Below are positions 28,013-37,222 of a DNA stretch of 64,000 nucleotides, one piece after another. The notes beneath the pieces are model-generated. The model made no database searches and was not told the DNA's origin. It saw only the letters and a list, made by a program, of their open reading frames with translations. The position numbers and the translations under genes are program-made. Source of the stretch: Xenorhabdus cabanillasii (lineage in GTDB: Bacteria; Pseudomonadota; Gammaproteobacteria; Enterobacterales; Enterobacteriaceae); the NCBI RefSeq assembly GCF_003386665.1, contig NZ_QTUB01000001.1:3658001-3722000 (forward strand). Direction: 5' to 3'. Each line of letters starts with the position of its first letter. Position 1 is the stretch's first letter.

Positions 28013-29203
28013 ATGTATGACGTTATTATTATTGGTGCAGGATTAGTCGGGCTTGGTACTGCCAATGCCCTGCAAGAACATCATCCACACTTACGCCTGC
28101 TGGTATTGGATAAAGAAAAGAATGTGGCTGCTCATCAGAGTGGTCATAACAGCAATGTTGTCCATTCTGGCATTTACTATCCCCCCGGCAGTCTGAAAGC
28201 GCGTCTGGCGAAAAAAGGCAATCGGACGATATATCAGTTTTGCCAAGAACATGGCTTATATTATGACCGCTGCGGCAAAGTTATTGTTGCAACCCAATTA
28301 AAAGAACTCCTTTTATTGGAAAATATTTATCACCGAGGTTTACAAAACGATCTTAATGTCAGTCGGTTATCACAAGCTGCTTTGAAAGAACGTGAGCCTT
28401 ATGTCAATGGACTGGAAGCAATTTTGGTGCCGGATACGGGGATCGTGAATTATCCTGAAATTGCAGCAAAACTGGCTGAGATCATACAAACCAGGGGCGG
28501 AGATATTCACTGCCAACAACAGGTAAAAGCTATCCGTGAACATAGTAATTATGTTGAGGTACAGACTCAACAACGCAGTTATCAGGCCAGATGGCTGGTG
28601 AACTGTGCCGGGCTACACAGCGACAGGATTGCTAAGCTGGCGGGCTACGATACTGGTATGAAGATTGTGCCATTCCGGGGTGAATATTATGTATTGGATA
28701 GCAGTAAAAACTATTTGGTCAATCACTTGATTTATCCTGTCCCCAATCCTGATTTTCCGTTTTTAGGTGTTCATTTCACACGCATGTACAATGGCAAACG
28801 GGATGTTGGCCCTAATGCAGTACTGGCATTTAAGCGTGAAGGCTATCATAAAACAGATTTCAGCCTGCGGGATCTGACGGAGGTACTGACTTACAAAGGA
28901 TTCTGGAAAATTGCCACACGCTATTTCGGTGAAGGCATGGCAGAAATACGCCGTTCATGTTCACACCAGCTTTTTACTGATAATGCCCGTCAGCTCATTC
29001 CTGATTTACAGCCCGAAGATATTATACCGGGGTCAGCAGGTGTTCGCGCCCAGGCATTAACAGTTGATGGCAAACTGGTGGATGATTTCCACTTTGTGAA
29101 GGGCCATCGCTCACTGCACGTTTGCAATGCCCCTTCACCAGCCGCTACGGCATCGTTTGAAATTGGGAGAGAAATTGTAAGACAATATTTTGAAAAAATT
29201 TAA
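28013..29203 (+). CDS. lhgO: L-2-hydroxyglutarate oxidase
   Basis: 396 residues, the normal length of LhgO/YgaF. FAD-binding Rossmann motif DVIIIGAGLVGLGTA at the N-terminus; HQSGHNSNVVHSGIYYPPGS is the family signature; NCAGLHSDRIAK and a C-terminal Gly-containing flavin contact (GSAGVRAQAL) follow. The enzyme oxidises L-2-hydroxyglutarate to 2-oxoglutarate at the inner membrane and passes electrons to quinones. It stands alone behind the TRAP remnant, followed by a hairpin. Confidence 0.92.
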   Translation: MYDVIIIGAGLVGLGTANALQEHHPHLRLLVLDKEKNVAAHQSGHNSNVVHSGIYYPPGSLKARLAKKGNRTIYQFCQEHGLYYDRCGKVIVATQLKELLLLENIYHRGLQNDLNVSRLSQAALKEREPYVNGLEAILVPDTGIVNYPEIAAKLAEIIQTRGGDIHCQQQVKAIREHSNYVEVQTQQRSYQARWLVNCAGLHSDRIAKLAGYDTGMKIVPFRGEYYVLDSSKNYLVNHLIYPVPNPDFPFLGVHFTRMYNGKRDVGPNAVLAFKREGYHKTDFSLRDLTEVLTYKGFWKIATRYFGEGMAEIRRSCSHQLFTDNARQLIPDLQPEDIIPGSAGVRAQALTVDGKLVDDFHFVKGHRSLHVCNAPSPAATASFEIGREIVRQYFEKI

Positions 29204-29220
29204 GTGTTTGGCTGTTCATA

Positions 29221-29254
29221 AGTAAGCGCACAGTAAAATCACCCTGCGCTTACT
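29221..29254 (+). terminator. Hairpin after lhgO
   Basis: Perfect 10-bp stem AGTAAGCGCA / TGCGCTTACT with a 14-base loop, 17 bases after the stop. No T-run, so termination strength is uncertain. Confidence 0.5.
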
Positions 29255-29587
29255 GAAATGGTCAATTACTAATTAGTATAATTTATCTGAAAGACTATTC
29301 GCCTGCATCCATCGCATTCTCACAGCAGTAAGAGCATCATCATCGCAATCTATCATGTTTACTATCTATTTAATTAAAACAGATAAAAACCCAATAAATT
29401 TTATTGTAATTTTCATAGATAAATATTTAAAATCTAATTACCACAATTAACCTATTAAATATACAAGAAAATAATTGTATTATTGTTTAATAAATACAAA
29501 ATAACAAACAATTATTTTATGAAATATACTTTATGACGTATTTCTCATATTTTAAACTCTCTATCCTTCATTATTAAGGGAAACATT
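29255..29587. other. AT-rich intergenic region
   Basis: Very AT-rich (long stretches of A and T only) before a small orphan gene, a pattern often seen upstream of horizontally acquired, H-NS-silenced genes. Nothing else seen. Confidence 0.35.
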
Positions 29588-29896
29588 ATGTATAAAAACC
29601 TTTATAACAGAACAGGAGTGCCTTTAACTATAACCATTAGTGGAGACCCTAAAGTAGATCCTCCAAATAAAAACATTCGGATAACAATTCAACCTGGCCA
29701 AATAATGACAGTAAATATTGATTACCATTATATTGGCTTATTACAACCTCATATAAACATACCCGAAGTTTATTTTGTGCAGTCATACATTGTCTCAGAT
29801 AAAAATTCTGATCTATTTCATTTAATTAATAATCGCGATAATTTACAATTTTTCTTTGATAAAAATCAATTTCTTTTTTCAATTGGTTATTATTAA
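29588..29896 (+). CDS. Small orphan protein, 102 residues
   Basis: ATG at 29588 behind AAGGGAAAC. No signal peptide, no Cys, alternating hydrophobic and polar residues as in a small beta-sandwich. I recognise no family. Codon use is more AT-rich than in neighbouring metabolic genes. It is followed 44 bases later by another orphan in the same direction with its own strong ribosome-binding site, so the two are probably expressed together. Confidence 0.6.
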   Translation: MYKNLYNRTGVPLTITISGDPKVDPPNKNIRITIQPGQIMTVNIDYHYIGLLQPHINIPEVYFVQSYIVSDKNSDLFHLINNRDNLQFFFDKNQFLFSIGYY

Positions 29897-29940
29897 TTAC
29901 GATATAATTCTATTGGGCACAACTAATAGGAGATTATAAA

Positions 29941-30303
29941 ATGTATGATATTCCTTCCGACAGGCTATTAACTAATTCTACTGATTATTACGCTTATACA
30001 AATATATATCTGAAAGGAGGCAAAAACCCAAAAACAATGATAATGAAACCTATGAGCTCCACAAACATTTTACCAGAAACACAAGATACTCCTGTACAAA
30101 TATTTGCAATAATGTTTAGATTAACCCTTGAAAATGATCCTTCGCTACAATCGAAAGACTACATAGAGCTGTATTATCAGGTATCTCAACAGGGGATGGG
30201 CATTGATAGAACATTTAACAACTTTGGTCACATTATGTTAATTCCGTCTCCACTCAGACCTGGATCAACACCGACTTTTAATTTTCGGTTATCGGGAAGA
30301 TAA
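29941..30303 (+). CDS. Small orphan protein, 120 residues
   Basis: ATG at 29941 behind AGGAG. Soluble, without Cys; contains LTLENDPSLQSKDYIELYYQ and ends in a Pro/Thr/Arg-rich stretch. Composition suggests a beta-rich protein. No family recognised. Forms a pair with the 102-residue gene upstream; an inverted repeat at 30365-30412 may end the transcript. Confidence 0.6.
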   Translation: MYDIPSDRLLTNSTDYYAYTNIYLKGGKNPKTMIMKPMSSTNILPETQDTPVQIFAIMFRLTLENDPSLQSKDYIELYYQVSQQGMGIDRTFNNFGHIMLIPSPLRPGSTPTFNFRLSGR

Positions 30304-30364
30304 CCAACATATTAATATCACACCCATGATATATTAAAATTATTATAATAAGTTTTAACTATAT

Positions 30365-30445
30365 AATGGAGTAATGAAACCTTTTTATCATAGAATTATT
30401 CATCACTCCATTACAATAAAAGACTCACACCCAGATATTGGGTGT
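30365..30445 (+). terminator. Two hairpins after the orphan pair
   Basis: First: 14-bp inverted repeat AATGGAGTAATGAA / TTCATCACTCCATT (one mismatch) at 30365-30412. Second: ACACCCA / TGGGTGT with a 5-base loop at 30427-30445. They lie in the 375-base gap before the crystallin-like gene, which otherwise holds nothing recognisable. Confidence 0.5.
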
Positions 30446-30678
30446 AAATGTTGTGGTTTGATTGTGTGGAATAAAAACCTATTGGAATAGGATCCAAATA
30501 ACAATAAACCTTGTCAAATAAAAACAATCTTATTTATTAATTTCAATATATCTAAAATTAAATAAATATTTTTTAAAACCATAGCTCAATATAAGAGTCA
30601 CCTACCACCTTGACACATAATTATTCCTCCTTATTCTAGTTTGGCATTGTTGCAATAAATTTAAGGAGAATATCTATT

Positions 30679-31305
30679 ATGTCTAAATCTCAACTCGCCA
30701 ATGGTGCTATATTTTATACCCAAAAGGATTACACTGGTAGTTCTTATCAATATCCAGAAAGCAGTACAGAAGTAAATTTAATAGGCACTCCACTGAATGA
30801 TAAATTTCTTTCTGTCAAAGTTGGCCTGGAGTCAATAGTTTTTGCCTGGCGGCATGGCAGTGATAGTCAAGCCGGACAAATTTATCGCGAATGGGATACA
30901 AGCCAGGCTGATATTAGTGATATTCAAGGTTTGTCAAAGTTTATTGTATCTCCGTCAAACCGTGATTTGCTGGCAATAAAATTGCTTAACGAGTCAGGAA
31001 TAGATCAGGTATTTAGGGCAAATATCCAGACTTATACCATTCCTGATGCGGTGAACTGTTATTCAGATGGCGACTATGAAGTCGTTGGTCTGATACCAAA
31101 AGACGGGCAACTATATGTTACCTCCGTAGCCATATTTAATTATCAGAATATCGTGGTAACTCAAGGTGCTGTTTATTTTAAATATAATGGCACTGACCTT
31201 GATATTGTTACTTACGATGACACAAAACCATCCTATATGCGGTTTGAAAAAGCCAGCAGTTATCATTTTAATTTCTATTTGGAAGAATTTCCTCGCAATG
31301 AGTAA
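30679..31305 (+). CDS. Beta/gamma-crystallin-like protein, 208 residues
   Basis: ATG behind AAGGAG. Residues 9-60 fit a Greek-key crystallin motif: FYTQKDYTG (aromatic, six residues, Gly) and LNDKFLSVKVG (Asn-Asp before the Ser), which in microbial crystallins can bind Ca2+. The remaining 140 residues are beta-rich and unrecognised. No signal peptide. It could be a stress, adhesion or toxin-associated protein; only the N-terminal fold is supported. Confidence 0.65.
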   Translation: MSKSQLANGAIFYTQKDYTGSSYQYPESSTEVNLIGTPLNDKFLSVKVGLESIVFAWRHGSDSQAGQIYREWDTSQADISDIQGLSKFIVSPSNRDLLAIKLLNESGIDQVFRANIQTYTIPDAVNCYSDGDYEVVGLIPKDGQLYVTSVAIFNYQNIVVTQGAVYFKYNGTDLDIVTYDDTKPSYMRFEKASSYHFNFYLEEFPRNE

Positions 31306-31317
31306 AGGGAAAAAAAA

Positions 31318-31368
31318 TTTGTATATACCCTATGGATTTCAAGAGGCAACTTGAAAGACGACGGGTAT
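31318..31368. repeat. Dispersed palindromic repeat, short variant
   Basis: TATACCCTATGGATTTCAAG and, inverted, CTTGAAAGACGACGGGTATA flank a few bases. Same family as copies near 17.4, 33.6, 58.1 and 59.05 kb. Confidence 0.7.
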
Positions 31369-31470
31369 AGTGGGTAATTTTAATATAGCCCCTGAAAAGG
31401 GGCTTATTGATAATGACTCCGGTTCGAATTAATATCGCCAAACAGGCTATAATAAAAAATTCATTAATAC

Positions 31471-32043
31471 TTACTCATTCGGATGTAAATCCACCCACAA
31501 CAACTGGCTGTCTGCCACTAATGGTTTAATCGCCCCTTCCCGTATATCTTCCGGCAACCACCATGCGCCTTGCCCAAAAGCAAGCTGGACAGAATTTGTG
31601 CCGGACATTTCCCAACGCCCTTTCAGAACATACAGCACTCCGCTGTGAGATGTCGGTAAGCGACGTTCAGCAGTCACCACAGAAATTTCAGAAACCCAGG
31701 AGGAACGGCGAGTCAGGATATTGAAGCACTGAACAGATCCATCCAACAGTTCAGCATGCCCCCGAATATCACCGGAAAAATGGAAGGGGATCATTTTTTT
31801 CACCAGCTCATGTTCCAGAAAACCCGGACTGGTTAAACGAATGCCTTTTCCCTTCAATAATACGATGGAGCGATCAACATCGGGGAATTGCCCCAGTGCC
31901 CCATTTTGATGAATAGATGTGAAGCAGACACGCCAAGCGAAATCATCAGCAACCGGCCAGCAAACAATATCCCTTACTTCCCCGATCCCTCCAGCCCATT
32001 GTTCTCTTGATAACGTTGCATAATCGAAACATTTCATTCTCAT
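31471..32043 (-). CDS. HutD/Ves family protein
   Basis: 190 residues, the normal length. Family features are WAGGIGEVRDI near the N-terminus, FAWRVCFTSI, the GxFPDVDRSIVLLKG stretch and a beta-rich bicupin core ending in WVDLHP. Members are HutD (histidine utilisation locus) and Ves (cold/environment stress-induced). No hut genes are adjacent, so a Ves-like orphan role is more likely. Biochemical activity is unknown for the family. Confidence 0.82.
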   Translation of the reverse strand: MRMKCFDYATLSREQWAGGIGEVRDIVCWPVADDFAWRVCFTSIHQNGALGQFPDVDRSIVLLKGKGIRLTSPGFLEHELVKKMIPFHFSGDIRGHAELLDGSVQCFNILTRRSSWVSEISVVTAERRLPTSHSGVLYVLKGRWEMSGTNSVQLAFGQGAWWLPEDIREGAIKPLVADSQLLWVDLHPNE

Positions 32044-32162
32044 GCTCCCCTTTCACGACTCTTACTGTTCTACTTACACCTGAAGAGGCAATAAATGTCC
32101 AATTATAAACTTCGCAAATAATTTTTCCTGCCGCAACCGAGAAACAATTAAAATGTGATTAA

Positions 32163-33584
32163 TTACCCGTATTCCTTTAATAACGTACGACACAAACTTC
32201 CCAATGTTTTCATGGCTGCCACCTGAGTTTCATTCCATGCAAATGAAGTATTCAACCGGAAAGCGTGATCAAACTGAGAACTGGTGGAAAACATGCTACC
32301 GGGCGCAATGCTGATACCTTTAGCCAGCGCCAGTTGATATAACCGACTAGCATTGAAAGGCGGTTCGAATTCCAGCCAGATAAAATAACCACCACGGGTG
32401 CTGTTAACCTTGACCGACTGAGGGAAATATTCGCTGACCGCCCGCAGCATCTGAATTTGCCTTTGTTCCAATTGACGCCGCAACCGCCGTATATGGTTAT
32501 CATACCCTCCCTGAGTCAGGTATTCCGCAATCGCCAACTGTGTGGGGATACTGGCTGAAACGGTACTCATCATCTGCAATTGCTGGACCTTTATCGCATG
32601 TTTTCCCGCAGCTACCCATCCGACGCGATATCCGGGAGCGAGACATTTTGAAAAGGATGCGCAGTGCATGAAATTATTTTCCTTGTCCCATGCTTTGATT
32701 GGCATCGGCGGCTCCTGATCAAAATAGAGTTCACCATAAACATCATCTTCAATCAGGATAATGCCGCTTCGGTTCAGAATTTCAACTAACCGCTGTTTAT
32801 TTTCTGCCGGCATACTGACACACAACGGATTCTGAAATCGGGACATCAGCCAGCAAGCTTTTATTTGATATTTACTGACAACTTCCTCCAGTACATCCAA
32901 ATCAATACCTGTTTTCGGATCTGTTTTTATAGCAATAGCTTTCAAGCGTAAACGCTCTATAGCCTGTAATGCACCATAAAAAGCCGGTGACTCAATCACT
33001 ACCCAATCTCCGGGGCAAGTCGCTGACTGTAAGCTGAAACTCAACGATTCCATTGCGCCTGCTGTGATCACAATTTCATCAGGAGAAACATGGATGCCTT
33101 GTGCGGCATAACGGCGGGATATGTTACGCCTCAATCGTTCATTTCCCGGAGGTAAATTTGCCAATGAACTGTGAGGAACAAAGCGACGAGCGACTGACGC
33201 CAATGTTTTGGCTAACTTAGGCTCTACCAACAAGGAAGGATCAGGAAATGCGGAACCAAAAGGAACGATTTGTGGATCTTTACACGCTTGTAAGACATCA
33301 AAAATTGAGGCACTAATCTCCACATTTTCACTCAGATTCAGTTTCTTTCCTCCTTTTGCCGCTGCAAACGGTTTTATCCGCGGGGCAACATAATAGCCTG
33401 ATTGCGGACGAGCCACGATCCAGCCCTGACTTTCCAGTAATTGATAGGCTTGCAGCACCGTCATCAAACTTAATCCCGACGATTTCACCGATTCCCGCAG
33501 TGATGGCAGCCTGTCCCCCACTTGCCAAATGTCATCCTCTATCTGTTGGCGGATCGTTACTGCCAGTTGTTCGTAGCGCGTCAT
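32163..33584 (-). CDS. MocR-type transcriptional regulator (GntR HTH + aminotransferase-like domain)
   Basis: 473 residues. Residues 1-70 form a GntR winged helix (QLAVTIRQQIEDDIWQVGDRLPSLRES in two parts). Residues 90-470 are a fold-type I aminotransferase domain, with SRFQNPLCVSMP, DDVYGELYFD and CASFSKCLAPGYRVGW holding the PLP-binding Lys. Such regulators sense PLP or an amino compound. Its closest known types include YdcR and PdxR. Target genes are not evident: the neighbouring HutD/Ves gene is co-directional, 119 bases downstream. Confidence 0.9.
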   Translation of the reverse strand: MTRYEQLAVTIRQQIEDDIWQVGDRLPSLRESVKSSGLSLMTVLQAYQLLESQGWIVARPQSGYYVAPRIKPFAAAKGGKKLNLSENVEISASIFDVLQACKDPQIVPFGSAFPDPSLLVEPKLAKTLASVARRFVPHSSLANLPPGNERLRRNISRRYAAQGIHVSPDEIVITAGAMESLSFSLQSATCPGDWVVIESPAFYGALQAIERLRLKAIAIKTDPKTGIDLDVLEEVVSKYQIKACWLMSRFQNPLCVSMPAENKQRLVEILNRSGIILIEDDVYGELYFDQEPPMPIKAWDKENNFMHCASFSKCLAPGYRVGWVAAGKHAIKVQQLQMMSTVSASIPTQLAIAEYLTQGGYDNHIRRLRRQLEQRQIQMLRAVSEYFPQSVKVNSTRGGYFIWLEFEPPFNASRLYQLALAKGISIAPGSMFSTSSQFDHAFRLNTSFAWNETQVAAMKTLGSLCRTLLKEYG

Positions 33585-33605
33585 ATGCAGGCCTTTGGTT
33601 AAACT

Positions 33606-33667
33606 GCTATACCCGTCATCTTCCCAATTGCAGTTTTGTTGGCTGCATTCTGAAAACTATAGGGTAT
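33606..33667. repeat. Dispersed palindromic repeat
   Basis: TATACCCGTCATCTTCCCAA, then TTGTTGGCTGC, ending ACTATAGGGTATA. Inverse orientation of the copy at 58086-58156, with which it shares most positions. It lies just upstream of the MocR gene start. Confidence 0.7.
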
Positions 33668-33878
33668 ATAGCCAGAGTATTAATAATCTTTCACTATTAT
33701 ACCCGAATCCCTACATTTTATTTGCCTGCACCTTCTCACTTTGCTGGCCAGTTTAAGACACTGGTATCCATAACTGCGGTCCAGGCAGGGTTAGTAAGTA
33801 GTTATCAACAAACACTTTTGCATCTGGCATATATTGAACAATCTTTTTTCAGGAGATGATTTTTCAGTGAAATGATTT
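33668..33878. other. Region between repeat and nitrilase remnant
   Basis: Contains a short plus-strand open stretch that could be a gene remnant, but no family is recognisable and no start signal is present. Confidence 0.3.
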
Positions 33879-34342
33879 TCAAGATAACAGTGAGCCAAAT
33901 CCCGGAGCGAATGTACCTAGCCCAAGCTGTTTCAGTATCACATAAGTTGTTGCCACAGATGCAGAGATGACAGGCACTCCCACAATATCCACTGAAGCAT
34001 CCGACAATTCCAATGCACAGCGATCACTATCTGCATCCATTGCCACCAGTTCATCTTTTCTGACCGTTTTCATTCTCATACGGCTGGAATGAAAGGTAAA
34101 ACGTTCAGGGGTAATCTTTTCGCGCGTGCGCAGGGTAAACTGGATCGCATTCATGGCACGGCGATTCACTTTCAAATCGAAAATATCAAAACGGCTGTAA
34201 TACCCTGTTATGTCGTGCATCTGGCGGGGTTGAATACAACGGTTCAGATCAATTTCCGCATAGACAATTCCTTCTTTATCAATCAGAGGATGACCAATCA
34301 CACGCCCATCTGGCCCGATAATTCCCGTAAACGCACTATTAG
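33879..34342 (-). pseudogene. Nitrilase C-terminus fused to a collapsed maleate isomerase
   Basis: On the minus strand from 34342: the end of a nitrilase (AFTGIIGPDGRVIGHPLIDK, GYYSRFDIFDL) to about 34133. It then runs in frame into maleate cis-trans isomerase sequence (ERFTFHSSRMRMK, DSDRCALELSDA) and, after another deletion near 33980, into the isomerase C-terminus (VISASVATTYVILKQLGL). The missing parts include most of the isomerase. The nitrilase N-terminus is found at 38579-39322, on the other side of the 4.2-kb insertion. The apparent start upstream of 34342 lies in the IS end. Confidence 0.85.
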
Positions 34343-34419
34343 TACTACAGTCGTACGTACGCCCCATTGTGGCATGATAGCTCCTGACATTTTTTCCTGA
34401 AAATACGGGGAGGTGTTCA

Positions 34420-35496
34420 ATGCACTTACCTATCAACACTTGAGAGCAGGAACTGCTCTCACTGCATACCCGTTTGGCTCCCTTGTTTCACCACCCTGGC
34501 CCACAACAACGCAGCCTCGCTTATCTCCGGGGACTGCTCAGTGACGTTGAACGTAAAAATGGCTGGCAACTGGCGGAATGGATAGGCGAACGCTCGCCTG
34601 ATGGGGTTCAGCATCTGCTGGAGCGTGCTCGCTGGGATGTCGATGTGGCCCGCGATATTTTGCGTGACTACGTGATGGAACATTTGAGCGATGAACATGG
34701 GGTGCTCATTGTGGATGAAACCGGCTTTATTAAAAAAGGCCCCCATTCTGCCGGGGTGCAACGTCAATACAGTGGCACTGCCGGACGCGTCGAAAACAGT
34801 CAGATAGGCGTCTTTCTCTGTTATGCCGGTCAGGGCGGCCATGCCTTTATTGACCGGGCGTTATACCTGCCCAAACAATGGGCGGATGACCGGCCCCGCT
34901 GTGAAACCGCCGGCATTCCTGACTCAGTCCCCTTTGCCACCAAACCGCAACTAGCCCGGCAGATGCCGTTTATGGTCAGGATCGTCGCCTGCGCGGCTGG
35001 CTGGAGTCCCGATATCAACCGGTTGTGCTGGCGATCCCCAAAAATGAACCGTTGTGGTGGCAAGGGCCGACCCCTGTCAGAGCGGACAACATTGTGGACA
35101 GCCTGACGCCTCAGCAATGGGAATCACATTCTGCGGGGCGGGGAGCGAAAGGCGAACGTCAGTATGATTGGGTTTTAATGCCGCTCTGGCGTTTACAATG
35201 CAGTGAGAAAGAACGGGAATATGGCCATTATCTGCTGGTCCGGCGCAGCCGGGATGAAAAACAGGAACGGGCTTACTATGTCGTGTATGCACACCGAGAA
35301 CAGGCTGATCTGAAAACCCTGGTTCAGGTGGCAGGTTGTCGCTGGGAAATTGAATGTGGTTTTGAGGAAACAAAAGGAGAATGTGGTCTGGATCATTATG
35401 AAGTGCGGCAATGGTACAGCTGGTATCGGCATATTACCTTATCGCTACTGGCTCATGCAGTTCTGGCGGTCTTGCGGATACGGGAGAAAAAAAAAC
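34420..35496 (+). pseudogene. IS701-family transposase, copy 1 (broken)
   Basis: ATG at 34420 behind GGGGAGG, but codon 8 is TGA where copy 2 has TGG. The frame then reads [60 protein letters not shown], followed by a frameshift near 34950-35020 and the C-terminal RRSRDEKQERAYYVVYAHRE and FEETKGECGLDHYEVRQWYS. The 3' end is cut by the IS6 element at 35497. At least two lesions plus the truncation make it inactive. Confidence 0.88.
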
Positions 35497-36304
35497 GGTT
35501 CTGTCGCGTTAAGAATAATAGTTCGAAGGAAAGCCGGATTGATTAACTTTTATGCAGTTAGTTGATAAAAGAAGGCGGCGGGTGATAAGGTTTTCTCTCT
35601 AGGGTGAATATATTGTCCTTTACGCAACATGTTAACCAACTCAATCCCTGCCAATACAGTCTGAGCCCGCCTGAAATTTTTGAATCCCAGCATGGGGTGA
35701 GTTCGTCGTTTAACACCACGATGATCTTGTTCAATCAGATTGTTGAGGTATTTGTTTTGTCGGATAACCATGGCGTCATCCTTTGATTTTCCCTGATTTA
35801 ATTTGTCTACTGCTGCTTTATTGGCACCGCTTTTATCTATCGTGACCACGTCAGGCTTTCCATGCTGGCGAATGGCTTTTTTAAAGAAACGCAGAGCCGC
35901 GGGTTTATCCCGATAAGCAGTCAGCAAAAAATCAATCGTATTGCCGTCAGAATCGACTGCTCGGTAGAGGTATTTCCACTGACCTTTAACTTTGATATAC
36001 GTTTCATCCATTCGCCACCGACGCCTAACCGCAGGCTTGTTGTGGCGGTAACGTTTAACAATTAACGGAACTAAACGGTGAACCCAGCGAGAGAGTGGAA
36101 TGATCTACGGCAATCCCCCGCTCTGCCATTATTTCTTTCAGATTACGCAAACTCAGTGCATAAGCCAGATACCAGCGGACACACTGAGCGATGATATCAA
36201 CCGGATAATGGAGGCGTTTGAAGGCTTTTCGGATCAAAGACATTATTTGGAACTCGCGTAAAAAACGGGAAGTTTACCTGATGTTCCATTAATGCGACAG
36301 AACC
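35497..36304 (-). mobile_element. IS6-family insertion sequence (808 bp)
   Basis: Terminal inverted repeats GGTTCTGTCGCGTTAA (35497-35512) and TTAATGCGACAGAACC (36289-36304), one mismatch. The length is typical of IS6/IS26/IS240 elements. Flanks (AAAAAAAC left, GTTTGGAG right) show no 8-bp duplication, which points to loss of neighbouring DNA by IS6-mediated deletion or recombination; the missing right end of IS701 copy 1 fits this. Confidence 0.88.
35550..36243 (-). pseudogene. IS6-family transposase, frameshifted
   Basis: Two frames: residues 1-52 (FKRLHYPVDIIAQCVRWYL, ERGIAVDHSTLS) and, after a break near 36098, the catalytic part (RWRMDETYIKVKGQWKYLYR, VVTIDKSGANKAAV, LIEQDHRGVKRRTHPMLGFK). 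An intact frame would read HSTLSRWVHRL; loss of one CT from a short CT run explains the break. All three catalytic acids are still encoded. Confidence 0.85.
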
Positions 36305-36612
36305 GTTTGGAGCGCTACCTCGAAGGTCGCTCTTATGTCAAAAATCACTGATCGCGCTCCTCGTAAAAAGTGGGTATTCCATTCCGACGCCACCTATCCT
36401 ATTTTTAAAACTCTACTTTTCAAAGAACTTTTAATAAGTAGAATAAGCATTGAAGATTTTATGACCATTTACCGTAATTATGATAATTACGGTAAATAAG
36501 ATAATTTTACAAGTTCGGATGAATAGGTGTAATGCCGCGCTGGAACGTACTTACGAGGGATAGGCATAACAGCGGGAGTTGGTCGAGTAGCCCACCAAGG
36601 GGGATTTCACCC
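36305..36612. other. Non-coding part of the composite element with a perfect palindrome
   Basis: About 300 bases without a gene. It holds a perfect 13-bp inverted repeat (ATTTACCGTAATT / AATTACGGTAAAT, loop ATGAT) at 36467-36497, a possible terminator or protein-binding site, followed by a GC-rich stretch that resembles the tail of another mobile element which I cannot name. Confidence 0.45.
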
Positions 36613-36918
36613 TCATATCCCCCAGAACATGAAGTTAATGGCGTTCTTAATCGCGTCGGCGGCGCTGCTAACGTCGGCAATAGCCTCTCCAGTAACGTTT
36701 ACAGACACGCTTGATAGTTCGGTCGTCATCACCCGATAATCCTCATCGTTGACCCTAACCAGAGGAAACAGTGAGCTATTCACTTTTTCAGAAAGGTGGC
36801 GGGATTCAATCAGGGGGATGACCATACGCCGCCCTAGTGTATCGATGATGTCGCTTTGTACATCGACAAACATTTTATAATGGCTTGCCCGCTTGTATTC
36901 ATAAACAATGAATTGCAT
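36613..36918 (-). CDS. ccdB: Toxin CcdB (gyrase inhibitor)
   Basis: 101 residues from ATG 36918, the exact length of F-plasmid CcdB; the open frame upstream of this ATG is inside ccdA. Closely follows the F-type sequence: [34 protein letters not shown] and the C-terminal AINFMFWGI, whose Trp and terminal residues make gyrase contact. CcdB traps DNA gyrase unless bound by CcdA. One base separates it from ccdA. Being complete, the module may still be functional and help maintain the element. Confidence 0.95.
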   Translation of the reverse strand: MQFIVYEYKRASHYKMFVDVQSDIIDTLGRRMVIPLIESRHLSEKVNSSLFPLVRVNDEDYRVMTTELSSVSVNVTGEAIADVSSAADAIKNAINFMFWGI

Positions 36919-36919
36919 G

Positions 36920-37138
36920 TCACCAGTTCCTGTTTTCCTCAGCGAACGAACCATGTTGCGCTATAAAATTTGCAACTTCTGTCATTCCTTCGTGGTTATC
37001 TGCTTTCCACTTTTCGGCCTTTATCCTGCGGGCTTCTTTTCCTATGACATCATTTACTAGGCCAGAAATATTTATCCCGGAAGAACTAAGCACTTGATAG
37101 TGTTCTCTGTCTACAGTTACGCTAATTCTATGCTTCAT
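36920..37138 (-). CDS. ccdA: Antitoxin CcdA
   Basis: 72 residues, like F-type CcdA. The N-terminus ([15 protein letters not shown]) is the ribbon-helix-helix DNA-binding part and the C-terminus ([20 protein letters not shown], ending NW) is the CcdB-binding part. ATG at 37138 follows GGAGGTG. It precedes ccdB and would repress the shared promoter in the 84-base region upstream. Confidence 0.95.
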   Translation of the reverse strand: MKHRISVTVDREHYQVLSSSGINISGLVNDVIGKEARRIKAEKWKADNHEGMTEVANFIAQHGSFAEENRNW

Positions 37139-37222
37139 GGGTACACCTCCTTTATATATATCGAGTATATACTATAAGTAATCAATTGACAATTGGACGC
37201 AAAATTCTGTTCGCGAAATGGC

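Noticed and set aside
33356..33859. 167-codon plus-strand frame across the MocR start and the repeat
   Set aside because: Its first half is antisense to the MocR gene and it crosses a dispersed repeat; only the last 45 codons look remotely protein-like.
36467..36497. Perfect 13-bp palindrome as a possible origin or attachment site
   Set aside because: Single copy, no iterons or integrase nearby; kept only as an unassigned palindrome.
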